Positions 16,669-24,228 of a DNA stretch of 64,000 nt are shown piece after piece. A program made the translations under genes and the position numbers. Within the stretch, counting starts at the first letter, position 1. Every line of letters begins with the position of its first letter. The stretch covers positions 1 through 64,000 of the forward strand of contig CALWMN010000005.1 in NCBI GenBank assembly GCA_944381935.1. The letters are read 5' to 3'. This DNA is from an uncultured Mediterraneibacter sp. GTDB taxonomy: Bacteria; Bacillota; Clostridia; Lachnospirales; Lachnospiraceae. Under the pieces are notes generated by a model, which saw nothing but the letters and a program-made list of their open reading frames with translations, made no database searches and was not told the DNA's origin.

Positions 16669-17907
16669 CTATAGCAGCAGTTCTGCGGCCGTCCGCATCA
16701 GGTAATCCCAAAAGCCTGCCTTTCTGACATCTTCTGCCGCCAGAATGTCCACTCTTCCTATTTCATTTCCATCCAGAGAATATACGACATATCCGATCAC
16801 ATCCCCTTTCTTTACAGGAGCCTGTACCCCATCTTCCATTTTAACCGTTTTTTCTATCTGATTCAGATTCGCCCCCGTGGTGTCCAGATAGGAAAAGGAG
16901 TCCGCATATTCGCCTGAGACAGTCTCTGCCATCCCTTTCTCCACTTTTACCGGAGCCGGATCCTCTCTTTCTTCGTCCGTATACACCTGGCATTTCCCAA
17001 ACCCATAGTTCAGAAGTGCCACGGCATCCTGGAACCGCTCCTTGGAATTTTCCGCTGCCATAATAACTGCAATCAGCTCAACGCCGTTCTTTTCTGCCGT
17101 CGCCGACACACAGAATTTTGCCTCGCCTGTCGATCCGGTCTTTAATCCGGTCGCATATTCGTACTGACGCACCAGCTTATTTGTGTTAGTCAGACCGAAC
17201 TCTGAAGTTCCTTTCTCCGTTGTATGTGTGATATTTTCCATCCATATCATACAGTAATCATGGATCTGCGGGTACCTGGTAATCAGTTCCCTGGAGATGG
17301 CTGCGATATCCCTGGCACTCATCTCATGCCCGTCTGCGTCCAGGCCGTTGCAGTTCACAAAATTCGTATTTTCGGCTCCCAGCTCCGCTGCCCGCTCGTT
17401 CATTCTCCTGACAAACTCATCCTCATTCCCGCATATGTACTCTGCCATCGCGACACAGGCGTCATTCGCGCTTGCCACAGATATGCATTTCAGCAAAGTT
17501 TCCACCGTCTGGACCTCCCCGGCTTCCAGAAACACCTGGGAGCCGCCCATAGAAGCCGCATATTCAGATGTTGTCACTTCATCTTCAAGACTGATCGCCC
17601 CACTTTCAAGCGCGTCAAAAATGAGCAGCATGGTCATGATCTTGGTCACGCTGGCAGGCGGTCTTGCTGTATCTGCATCTTTCTCATAAATAACCGTCCC
17701 TGTAGAGGCTTCCATAAGAATTGCAGAAGGGGCAGATATCTCCACCTCCGAAGTAACATCCCTGTTTTCCTCATTTTCTGTATTGTCTTCTTCGCCAGTT
17801 TCTGTTTCCTCGGCGCAGACTTTCCCCATATCTGCTCCCGGATGACAGACCGTTATCGCAGTAACCGCCAGGATACACACAAGAATAGCAGCCAGTAATT
17901 TTTTCAT
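16669..17907 (-). CDS. S11-family D-alanyl-D-alanine carboxypeptidase (DacF-like)
   Basis: 412-residue secreted D,D-carboxypeptidase. The signal peptide covers residues 1 to about 32, followed by an acidic linker rich in Glu and Asn (35-55). Active-site motifs are SVTK (Ser86, Lys89), SAN (146-148) and KTG (256-258). The C-terminus is a beta domain and a short hydrophobic end (FWDYLMRTAAELLL) resembling the amphipathic membrane anchor of this family. The ATG has AAGGAG upstream. DacF-type enzymes adjust cross-linking of the spore cortex in Bacillus; this one could be vegetative or sporulation-linked. It is transcribed divergently from the J-domain gene. Confidence 0.93.
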   Translation of the reverse strand: MKKLLAAILVCILAVTAITVCHPGADMGKVCAEETETGEEDNTENEENRDVTSEVEISAPSAILMEASTGTVIYEKDADTARPPASVTKIMTMLLIFDALESGAISLEDEVTTSEYAASMGGSQVFLEAGEVQTVETLLKCISVASANDACVAMAEYICGNEDEFVRRMNERAAELGAENTNFVNCNGLDADGHEMSARDIAAISRELITRYPQIHDYCMIWMENITHTTEKGTSEFGLTNTNKLVRQYEYATGLKTGSTGEAKFCVSATAEKNGVELIAVIMAAENSKERFQDAVALLNYGFGKCQVYTDEEREDPAPVKVEKGMAETVSGEYADSFSYLDTTGANLNQIEKTVKMEDGVQAPVKKGDVIGYVVYSLDGNEIGRVDILAAEDVRKAGFWDYLMRTAAELLL

Positions 17908-18009
17908 CCTAATCTCCTTGATATTTCGTCTGTTAAAATATAAGCTGTTTTCCCTGGGATTATACCTGATCCACCCTCTTCTGGCCGTGTTTTTGCGATT
18001 TTAATGCAA

Positions 18010-18038
18010 TTGACTTTTGGCAACAGTTGGCGTATATT
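18010..18038 (+). promoter_or_regulatory. sigma-A promoter of the J-domain gene
   Basis: TTGACT (18010-18015), 17-bp spacer, TATATT (18033-18038), 45 bp before the plus-strand ATG at 18084, which has AAGGAGG at 18071-18077. Confidence 0.8.
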
Positions 18039-18083
18039 AATTTCGTGGGAGAATAATGGTTATGATTAATAAGGAGGTCATTC

Positions 18084-18806
18084 ATGAAATCGCGCACTTA
18101 TTATGATGTTTTAGGTGTTTCAAGAGATGCGACTTTAGAAGAGATCACGACCGCAAAAAATGCATTGGCAAAAGTGTATCACCCCGATGCGAATATACAA
18201 AAGGATATTGATACGACAGCTTTCATGCAGGAAATCCTGGAAGCCTATACTGTATTGTCAGATCCTGCAAAGAGGGAGGCGTATAATCACGAAGTTTTTG
18301 GCGAAGCCAAACGGGTCTTTAAGACGTTCACCGTAGGGCCTGAAGACGGTGAAACAGAAGAAAAAGCAGCGTCTTTTGTCACATACTGGAATGCCGCAAG
18401 CCGTCTTAATGAGACACTTGACCAGAGCCTTCGCCTGATGGAACGTGAGTCCCATAAAAAGAGGCTGCCACTGAGAATCCTTAATCGGATCGTAAAAGAG
18501 AAAGCCTCCCGGGAAGATACATACCGCAATCGACAGATCACGCAGCTTTCCATGCAGGCGATTCGATACATTACGATCCTGAAGATGGCAGATATCCCAA
18601 TGGAATACTGGCAGCCTGACGCCATGAACTGGATGCTGGTACGCTGGGGTCAGAAGCAAAGCACGGATTATCGTATTCTGTTTGCGCGTTATGACTCATA
18701 TATTGAAAAGAACAAATCCAGTTCTGAGAAAATGAAACTGCGTTCCCAAAACCGGCAGTTTCACCATAATCTAAAGAGGTTACTCTCCTACGCTTTTGAG
18801 GCGTAG
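18084..18806 (+). CDS. J-domain (DnaJ-like) protein
   Basis: 240-residue Hsp40-class protein, the only intact plus-strand gene. Residues 4-72 form a J domain (YYDVLGVSRDATLEEI, HPD at 33-35, AYTVLSDPAKREAYN), which stimulates DnaK ATPase activity. There is no Gly/Phe region, zinc finger or DnaJ C-terminal domain, so it is not a housekeeping DnaJ. The remaining 165 residues are basic and mainly helical without a family I recognise; they may bring a specific client to DnaK. Its last codons overlap the end of the phosphatase gene on the other strand by 27 bp. Confidence 0.88.
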   Translation: MKSRTYYDVLGVSRDATLEEITTAKNALAKVYHPDANIQKDIDTTAFMQEILEAYTVLSDPAKREAYNHEVFGEAKRVFKTFTVGPEDGETEEKAASFVTYWNAASRLNETLDQSLRLMERESHKKRLPLRILNRIVKEKASREDTYRNRQITQLSMQAIRYITILKMADIPMEYWQPDAMNWMLVRWGQKQSTDYRILFARYDSYIEKNKSSSEKMKLRSQNRQFHHNLKRLLSYAFEA

Positions 18807-19259
18807 GAGGCATTCCTGAAGCAGCGCTTCACACCCTTCTTTTACATCTCTGTAAGTATCGTCAAAATTTCCCGTATACCACGGATCTGCAATATCCTGC
18901 CCCTTCCTGTCTGTAAAGTCAAGAAGCTTCGACACCTTCCCATCTGGGTCTCCATTTCCAATTATCCTGCCGATATTCCGAATATTCCAGGTATCCATCC
19001 CTATGATATAGTCAAACCGGACGTATTCCTCGCGGCGCATCTGGCGTGCCCGGTGGCCTCCGCAGGGGATTCCCGCTTCCTTTAACTTCCGCTGTGTTCC
19101 GCGGTGGACCGGGTTTCCGATTTCCTCGCGGCTTGTGGCCGCCGAGTCAATGTAGAACTGATCCTCAAGATCCATTTTCTTTACCATGTCTTTCATAACA
19201 TATTCCGCCATAGTCGAACGGCAGATATTTCCGTGGCAGATGAATAGTATTTTTATCAT
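18780..19259 (-). CDS. low-molecular-weight protein-tyrosine phosphatase
   Basis: 159 residues with the complete active-site loop CHGNICRS (Cys8, Arg14) directly after the first strand MIKILFI, and the general-acid motif ADPWYTGNF near residue 118. These enzymes dephosphorylate tyrosine residues, often in exopolysaccharide or stress control. The first 10 codons form the left copy of a 29-bp repeat whose other copy is at 22276-22304, so the gene's 5' end was rebuilt when a 3-kb segment inserted. Its present leader (AAGGGATATAAGAG) belongs to the insert rather than to the original upstream DNA. Confidence 0.93.
   Translation of the reverse strand: MIKILFICHGNICRSTMAEYVMKDMVKKMDLEDQFYIDSAATSREEIGNPVHRGTQRKLKEAGIPCGGHRARQMRREEYVRFDYIIGMDTWNIRNIGRIIGNGDPDGKVSKLLDFTDRKGQDIADPWYTGNFDDTYRDVKEGCEALLQECLLRLKSVGE
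18785..18809. repeat. palindrome shared by two convergent stop regions
   Basis: CTCCTACGC and GCGTAGGAG arms with a 7-nt loop. Both stop codons (the J-domain TAG on the plus strand, the phosphatase TAA on the minus strand) lie in or beside it. No U-run follows, so it is at most a weak bidirectional terminator. Confidence 0.7.
19231..19259 (-). repeat. left 29-bp direct repeat of the inserted segment
   Basis: Identical over 29 bases to 22276-22304. It spans the start codon and first ten codons of the phosphatase gene. Upstream similarity continues for a few bases with mismatches (GATATT against GATACT). Confidence 0.9.
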
Positions 19260-19358
19260 ATCTCTTATATCCCTTCAAAAGCCTTCAAACCTTGATACTA
19301 CAGACTTTCCGGCGCTTTTCTCAATTTTTGTGTCTTGTCCCAAACCTACGCTATTCTT

Positions 19359-19380
19359 CGTAAATCTACGCAGATTTACG
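19359..19380. repeat. inverted repeat near the left boundary of the insertion
   Basis: CGTAAATCT and AGATTTACG with a 4-nt loop, between the phosphatase start and the ATPase stop. No U-run follows on the minus strand. It could be a terminator-like hairpin of the ATPase gene or part of the recombination site. Confidence 0.5.
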
Positions 19381-19399
19381 GGCAAATGGTGTAGTAAAA

Positions 19400-20902
19400 C
19401 TATTTCTTAGATATTTCGATGCCATTCTTTATTGCGTAAATAACCTTTGGATCATTTATCTTATATAAAACCCCACCATTATTTTTTTCTCCTGTGTTTA
19501 CAACTAATCCAATATTCTCCATGCCAACCACATAATTATTGGTAGAACTTCCTGTATTAGCTTGTGTATTCATTTGGTTTTTCGTAAATTCTATTGTAGT
19601 TAATTTCTGCAAATGTTTTATGTAACTATATATATCCATCGAATTAGACTTTGCTTTTGGATTACGCGGATAATATTCATAAAAATTAAATCCCTTCACA
19701 AATTCTACTATGCCTTTCCGTACCGAATTTTCAGAAATCTTATTATTATTTGAATCCATTTCATATTGTTTCGTAAATATGCAGTTTAAAATATGCCACA
19801 AATCTCTTGGATTCCCATTAGATAATTCAAAAATTTCATCAATACTTTCCTTTTGAACACTATCATCAAATAAAGATTTATAATCTACTATTTTACCATC
19901 ACTAAATACCAATAATCTTTGATTCAGAGCCTTTTCTAACGCACCCATCGACCATGACAATAACGGGCAAAAATGTTTTTGAGTTCTAACTTCTGTTAAT
20001 ATTCTTCTAAACGGTATTTCCCAAACACTTATAATAAGTTGAATATTTGAATTTTCAAGTATCTTATTATCTGTTAACAAAGGAAGAAAAAATTTTGACA
20101 CTGTTTCTGCATTATTTTTCATTCTACCATCTTCATCGAACTTATCCAAAATAATAGTAATTCTACTGTACCCAATTTTTTTCAATATGTCGCATAATTG
20201 AATAATCAAGTTATAGGATGCATCTATTCGTTCAAATTCTGTATCGGTATCTAAATTAATTGTGGGGAGAAGGTTTTTTATTCCGTTCTCCTCTACAGGT
20301 GGAAGCCACATATAATAATTTCTCAAAACATCATTTACTATATTTGTTCCTGCAGTAAGTCCATAATTTATAATAAACCGAATCAAATTAATATACTTTT
20401 TTATTATTTTCTTAGGTTTTGATAATTGTATGGCTTCAATTTTCTGCGCCAATATATTTTTCGTCGTCGAAGTAGTATACTGACTTAATATCATAGATAG
20501 AAAAATTCGTTCATTTTGGCTTAATCTCTTAAGTTTTTTCGCATTGCCAATCAGATATTCAAACAAACAGGCCGCTATGTTTCGAATAAGTAAATTATAA
20601 TATTCTTCTATACTGGGCTCTATATTTAACATAGAATAATCATCAATCATACAAAGAAAATGCTCTTGGGAATTCACTCCTCTTTGCAATTCAAAAAGAA
20701 GTGCGGTTTTTCCAATTCCTTTATTCCCCCTCACTATAATACTCCTATTACCCTCAAAACTGCTTTTTATTGAATCGTAATTATCTGCTCTAACAAATAG
20801 TTTATCCGCATACTTTTGTTCATTCTCTGCAGTATATAAATTAAAAGGGTAATTTTCCAACCCCATATTTTTGATATAATCATTAAATCCTCTCTGATTC
20901 AT
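19400..20902 (-). CDS. P-loop ATPase, AAA/STAND-like, possibly Sll1717-type
   Basis: 500-residue ATP-binding protein. Walker A is GNKGIGKT (59-66), Walker B is ITIILDKFDEDG (248-259), and GNPRDLW (363-369) has the look of a sensor-2 motif of Orc/STAND-type ATPases. Residues about 430-495 could be a winged helix. The N-terminal segment ending in FVRADNYDSIKSSFEG before the P-loop recalls the Sll1717 ATPase group. No nuclease, TIR or membrane domain is recognisable in the protein itself. Codon use is strongly AT-rich compared with the neighbours, in keeping with recent transfer. It lies 103 bp downstream of the nuclease gene in the same direction, so a joint function, for example anti-phage defence, is an inference from context. 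Confidence 0.75.
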   Translation of the reverse strand: MNQRGFNDYIKNMGLENYPFNLYTAENEQKYADKLFVRADNYDSIKSSFEGNRSIIVRGNKGIGKTALLFELQRGVNSQEHFLCMIDDYSMLNIEPSIEEYYNLLIRNIAACLFEYLIGNAKKLKRLSQNERIFLSMILSQYTTSTTKNILAQKIEAIQLSKPKKIIKKYINLIRFIINYGLTAGTNIVNDVLRNYYMWLPPVEENGIKNLLPTINLDTDTEFERIDASYNLIIQLCDILKKIGYSRITIILDKFDEDGRMKNNAETVSKFFLPLLTDNKILENSNIQLIISVWEIPFRRILTEVRTQKHFCPLLSWSMGALEKALNQRLLVFSDGKIVDYKSLFDDSVQKESIDEIFELSNGNPRDLWHILNCIFTKQYEMDSNNNKISENSVRKGIVEFVKGFNFYEYYPRNPKAKSNSMDIYSYIKHLQKLTTIEFTKNQMNTQANTGSSTNNYVVGMENIGLVVNTGEKNNGGVLYKINDPKVIYAIKNGIEISKK

Positions 20903-21005
20903 GTAATACCTCTTTCTTCTGTTCCTAAAAAATTCTTAATCATTTTCGTACTCTTTGAATTGACAACATCATTTTTTAACCATTTCTAAAGTATAATTGC
21001 ACTTT

Positions 21006-22046
21006 TTACTCATCACTTTCCATTAACTTCTTCAATTCCTCTTTGCTTGGCAATACTGTCAAATACTTGCTTGCAAATATCTGGTTATTATCCTCCGGCA
21101 AAGTCATTTCTACCACTGCATCATTTTTATTTTTACATAACAGGATTCCTATTGTCGGATTTTCATCTTCCAATTTTACCTTTCTGTCATAATAATTCAC
21201 ATACATCTGCATCTGTCCTATGTCCTGATGTTTTAACCGACCAATCTTTAAATCAAAAAGAACAAAGCAACGCAACAGACGATTAAAAAACACTAAATCT
21301 ACTCTATAGTGTTCATCTTCAAAAGTAAATCTTACTTGCCGTCCAACAAATGTAAATCCTCGCCCCAATTCTAACAAAAACTCTTGCAAATGGTCTATTA
21401 TCTTCGTTTCCAAATCCGTTTCTGAATATTTTGCAAGTTCCGGCAAACCTGTAAACTCCAATACGTACGGGTCTTTCAATAAATCTTCCGGTTTCTCGAT
21501 TATTTGTCCTTCTGTTGATAATCGCTCTATCCCCTCTTTATCCCTGCTTAATGCTAGTCGTTCATATAAAGCACTATCATACTGTCTTTCCAGTTCCTTT
21601 ATCCCCCATCCGTTATGAGCTGCCTCAATTTCATAAAAGTGTCGTTCGTCTACATTAGGAATACGCATAAGAAAAACATAATGCGAAAAACTTAGGAAAA
21701 ATTTCCTTCCTTCTTTCGTTGCAGGTAAGTTTTCAAATTGGGTAGACACTTTCTGCCCAATCTGATCTTTAGAATATACTACATAGAATCTACGCATTAA
21801 TTTCAGATTCTCCACGGAAAATCCTTTTCCTAAGCTCTCAGTCAAACGTTTTGACAATTCTTTAAGAATGGCTTTCCCATATTCAGCACGTTGTTCCCCG
21901 TTCTGTTCTTCTTCTACAATCATTCGTCCTACTTCATAGTAAGAATAGACCATCGAAATATTCAATGCCATTTTTGCCTGTTTTCTAGCATTTTTAAGGA
22001 TGTCTAATACCCTGTCAAAAAAATTATTTGTCACAATATTTTTCAT
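21006..22046 (-). CDS. DUF1016/YhcG-family PDDEXK nuclease
   Basis: 346 residues. The N-terminal DUF1016_N domain (about 10-165) carries the family's ARKQAKMALNISMVYSYYEVGRMI and FSVENLKLMRRFYVVY blocks. The C-terminal PDDEXK domain has Glu213 (DLETKIIDHL), Asp250 (YRVDLVFFN), Asp265 and Lys267 (FVLFDLKIGRL) and the motif-IV-like GQMQMYVNYYD. The acidic residue before the lysine is Asp where Glu is more frequent; catalysis is still plausible. YhcG-type proteins are widespread on mobile DNA. Upstream is a perfect inverted repeat (22066-22090) that is a near copy of a segment within this gene (21737-21761). Confidence 0.9.
   Translation of the reverse strand: MKNIVTNNFFDRVLDILKNARKQAKMALNISMVYSYYEVGRMIVEEEQNGEQRAEYGKAILKELSKRLTESLGKGFSVENLKLMRRFYVVYSKDQIGQKVSTQFENLPATKEGRKFFLSFSHYVFLMRIPNVDERHFYEIEAAHNGWGIKELERQYDSALYERLALSRDKEGIERLSTEGQIIEKPEDLLKDPYVLEFTGLPELAKYSETDLETKIIDHLQEFLLELGRGFTFVGRQVRFTFEDEHYRVDLVFFNRLLRCFVLFDLKIGRLKHQDIGQMQMYVNYYDRKVKLEDENPTIGILLCKNKNDAVVEMTLPEDNNQIFASKYLTVLPSKEELKKLMESDE
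21737..21761. repeat. in-gene copy of the 25-bp palindrome
   Basis: ATTGGGTAG...CTGCCCAAT within the nuclease coding region (encoding IGQKVSTQF). Matches 21 of 25 bases of the leader palindrome at 22066-22090. Confidence 0.85.
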
Positions 22047-22065
22047 GCAATACCCTTCCTGTTAG

Positions 22066-22090
22066 ATTGGGTAGAAACCGTCTACCCAAT
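22066..22090 (-). promoter_or_regulatory. 25-bp palindrome in the nuclease gene leader, likely operator or RNA hairpin
   Basis: Perfect 9-bp arms ATTGGGTAG and CTACCCAAT with a 7-nt loop, 20 bp before the ATG at 22046 and directly after a TATGATATAA stretch that may be the -10. It sits where a repressor would block transcription or a leader hairpin would form. Confidence 0.65.
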
Positions 22091-22275
22091 TTATATCATA
22101 ACAAAATACCCCTCAAAATTCTACAATAATACAAAGCCCATCTAGCTTCCATTTTCCTTTGTCATATCAAGGCTCTATCCCAAATCAAAATGGTGTAGTA
22201 GTGGTATAGTAAGCGCCTTTCTGCTTCACGAAACCATTGATTTTACTGGATTTTCAGGGGCTTTTCAAGATACTG
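22091..22275. other. right end of the insertion, no gene seen
   Basis: AT-rich DNA between the nuclease promoter and the right 29-bp repeat. It holds GGTGTAGTA and GGTATAGTA in tandem (22192-22210) but no credible reading frame. Confidence 0.6.
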
Positions 22276-22304
22276 CCGTGGCAGATGAATAGTATTTTTA
22301 TCAT
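22276..22304 (-). pseudogene. right 29-bp repeat: displaced original 5' end of the phosphatase gene
   Basis: Encodes MIKILFICHG like the intact gene at 19259, starting at an ATG (22304) with AAGGAG nine bases upstream, then loses similarity (next residues SILKSP). This is best read as the original start and ribosome binding site of the phosphatase gene, cut off from its body by the insertion. Confidence 0.75.
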
Positions 22305-22363
22305 GTCCGCATTTCTCCTTAATTTTTTGTTTTTTCCATATTTTTAGGCCATTTCTACCACTT

Positions 22364-22377
22364 ACAGGTTTACCTGT
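22364..22377. repeat. small palindrome upstream of the displaced phosphatase start
   Basis: ACAGGT-TT-ACCTGT in the 110-bp interval between the 63-codon gene and the displaced start. Could be an operator of the original phosphatase promoter; no clear promoter hexamers are seen. Confidence 0.35.
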
Positions 22378-22415
22378 TCTTCGTTTATTTTTTATAAATC
22401 CTCATGTTTTGGCAG

Positions 22416-22607
22416 TCAAAGGTTATACCCCCTCATCTTTCCCATTTTTTTCAGTAACAGTGCCGTCTTTGATTTACCAAATTCAACATAAGGAGCCATT
22501 CCGCTAATGGATTTCAACATTGTCCGGCTTAAAGACTCATATATTTTTCTTTCGTCTTCCGTCAAATTTTTCGCCGTATATCCAATGTTTAAAAGATAAA
22601 TACTCAT
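22416..22607 (-). CDS. 63-residue protein coupled to the Fic gene, function unknown
   Basis: Starts with ATGA overlapping the Fic stop codon by 4 bp, the usual arrangement for coupled genes. The product (MSIYLLNIGYTAKNLTEDER...) is basic and probably helical, with no membrane segment or recognised domain. It may be an antitoxin-like partner of Fic or the remnant of a longer protein; the Fic protein already carries its own inhibitory motif, so an antitoxin is not required. The coupled start is the main support that it is real. Confidence 0.5.
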   Translation of the reverse strand: MSIYLLNIGYTAKNLTEDERKIYESLSRTMLKSISGMAPYVEFGKSKTALLLKKMGKMRGYNL

Positions 22608-23497
22608 TTTTCTAACATAGATAAATAACTGTCCAGCCTTTCATTCACATATCCTGCAAACAATTTTTCCATAACTCCTAAATTGTGCTTCACATAATAT
22701 TCATCAAAAGCATTATAGTAGGCAACCCGATCTGTAAATTTAATGTCAATCGGCGGATATCCTGCTTTCATCAGTTCCAGGTTTACAAGCAGCCGCCCTG
22801 TACGGCCATTACCATCTATAAACGGATGAATACCTTCAAATTCAATATGGAACCGTGCAAGCCTGGGAATAGTATGCCCGGTGCTGTTTCTATAAGTTTC
22901 CAGCAACTGGTCCATCTTAGATTGGATAAGATAAGGCTGTACCGGTTCATGTTTTGCCCCCATAATTTTTACCGGAACCCTTCTGTAAATTCCACGGTCA
23001 TCTTTTTTATCCGCCAGTACCAGATAATGAACCTGTTTTATCACACTCTCTGATAGCGGCACCTGCTCCTTTACCAGATCCCGTACAAAGTAAAAAGCTT
23101 CTTTATGGCCTACCGCCTCCATATGGTCTTTGAGGGGCTTTTGCTCAATCGTGAGACCACGCAGCACCATATCTGTTTCCCGCAAGGTCAGCGTATTGCC
23201 TTCAATCGCATTGGAATTATAGGTATACTCCACCACAAATTCTTCTGTAAGACGCTCTGCCTCCCCTTCTGTCAACGGGCGCCTGGTGTCCAATTCTTCT
23301 TTCTTTCGGTCAATCATCTCTAACAGGCTTTCCGCAGACCTGTATCGGCCATCCACCGGTTTCTTTGCATCTTCCGGAATCCTCCAACTACGTCCCTTAC
23401 GGATAACTCCCGGGATTTTTCCTCCTGAGCATAAGGTTCGTACTCTTCTGTCTGAAATCCCCCACTTCTCTGCCGCTTGCTTCACTGACACATACAT
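22604..23497 (-). CDS. Fic-domain AMPylase-type protein with N-terminal HTH
   Basis: 297 residues from the ATG at 23497, which has GAGGTG eight bases upstream (a TTG eight codons earlier is open). Residues 1-45 form a MerR/excisionase-like helix-turn-helix (VSVKQAAEKWGISDRRVRTL, GKIPGVIRKGRSWRIP). The inhibitory helix SNAIEGN (Ser95 to Glu99-Gly100) fits the class II autoinhibition rule [S/T]xxxE[G/N]. The catalytic motif HPFIDGNGRTGR starts at His224 and is complete. Such proteins transfer AMP to hydroxyl side chains and are often self-regulating; the target is unknown. It is followed by a 4-bp-overlapping small gene. Confidence 0.93.
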   Translation of the reverse strand: MYVSVKQAAEKWGISDRRVRTLCSGGKIPGVIRKGRSWRIPEDAKKPVDGRYRSAESLLEMIDRKKEELDTRRPLTEGEAERLTEEFVVEYTYNSNAIEGNTLTLRETDMVLRGLTIEQKPLKDHMEAVGHKEAFYFVRDLVKEQVPLSESVIKQVHYLVLADKKDDRGIYRRVPVKIMGAKHEPVQPYLIQSKMDQLLETYRNSTGHTIPRLARFHIEFEGIHPFIDGNGRTGRLLVNLELMKAGYPPIDIKFTDRVAYYNAFDEYYVKHNLGVMEKLFAGYVNERLDSYLSMLEK

Positions 23498-23779
23498 AAG
23501 TATTTCACCTCGCTTAGACAATAATATACCCCATTATCGGAATAATAGCAACGTTATCGGAATAATATTTGGGGTTTATCGGAACAATGTAAAAAGAGCC
23601 GACAGATATCTTTGGCTCTCCCGAATCACTGTTTTCATATGATTTACTTCCATTGTTTGAAGTAGTCCAATACAACGTTATTTTTATATCCTCTTTCGTA
23701 TTAATGATTTATTTTGACATCATTGTCACAATTTGCGTTGTCCTTTTCCTATGACGGAACAACAGATATATTAAGCTGA

Positions 23780-24011
23780 ATAGACTGCCTTATTGAAAAA
23801 GATATCTGTAAGTTTGACGAAACCATATATGACAATATCTGTTTACATGAACGTTATCCAGAGGAACAAGCCTATTCTCATATTAGACGAGGGTACATCT
23901 GCTATTGATATGCAGACAGCATATGATATTGAAAACAGGTCATTAAAATTGTAATGTTTAACGCTCATAACAATTACTCATCATTTAGAACCAAACTTGA
24001 GGACGTTTTAA
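23780..24011 (+). pseudogene. broken C-terminal part of an ABC transporter ATPase domain
   Basis: Plus-strand translation gives FDETIYDNICLHERYPEE (the segment after the Q-loop of peptide/lipid exporters). One base out of frame come ILDEGTSAIDMQTAYDIEN (Walker B and D-loop), an in-frame stop, and TLITITHHLEPN (the H-loop region). The ABC signature between the two blocks is deleted. At least one frameshift, one deletion and one stop make it non-functional; the N-terminal membrane domain is absent. Confidence 0.8.
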
Positions 24012-24019
24012 TCCTCTTA

Positions 24020-24109
24020 TCAATACATCCTATTGTTTTTCAGAATATTATCATTTAAAGAAATATAGGACAGGCTTGAACCTGCATTTTCATTTGTATT
24101 TGCTGGCAT
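24020..24109 (-). CDS. possible 29-residue peptide
   Basis: Frame beginning MPANTNENAGSSLSYISLND. GGAGGTG directly precedes the ATG, with spacing shorter than ideal. No similarity recognised; listed because small peptides often accompany exporter genes like the remnant beside it. Confidence 0.2.
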   Translation of the reverse strand: MPANTNENAGSSLSYISLNDNILKNNRMY

Positions 24110-24117
24110 CACCTCCA

Positions 24118-24183
24118 TCATTCAAGACCATCTGTGAAAACCGCATCTTTAATTTTTTTGGTTACTTCAAAGGTTTTTTTCAT
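24118..24183 (-). CDS. possible 21-residue peptide
   Basis: Encodes MKKTFEVTKKIKDAVFTDGL plus E, with GGAGATAGAT before the ATG, a good ribosome site. It could be a truncated leader or regulator start. Nothing more can be said. Confidence 0.25.
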   Translation of the reverse strand: MKKTFEVTKKIKDAVFTDGLE

Positions 24184-24228
24184 ATCTATCTCCACTATCT
24201 TTAATTTAGCTTCAAAAATATGCAACAA

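Larger units (their letters stand above)
19231..22304. mobile_element. repeat-bracketed AT-rich insertion carrying a P-loop ATPase and a PDDEXK nuclease
   Basis: About 3,045 bp per unit (one repeat plus the interior), flanked by identical 29-bp repeats made from the phosphatase 5' end. The interior is clearly richer in A+T than both flanks. Near each end lie short GGTGTAGTA motifs (about 19388-19396 on the left; 22192-22200 with GGTATAGTA directly after on the right) that resemble arm sites of tyrosine recombinases. No integrase or transposase gene is present, so the element is either a cargo moved in trans or a decayed integrative element. Confidence 0.65.
23498..24228. other. accessory interval without an intact gene
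   Basis: About 730 bp of AT-rich DNA between the Fic gene and sbcC. It contains the ABC transporter remnant (23780-24011, plus strand) and two very short minus-strand frames (24020-24109 and 24118-24183), otherwise nothing recognised. The start of the interval has repeated TTATCGGAATAAT-like words (23534-23584) that may mark the Fic promoter or its operator. Confidence 0.75.
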
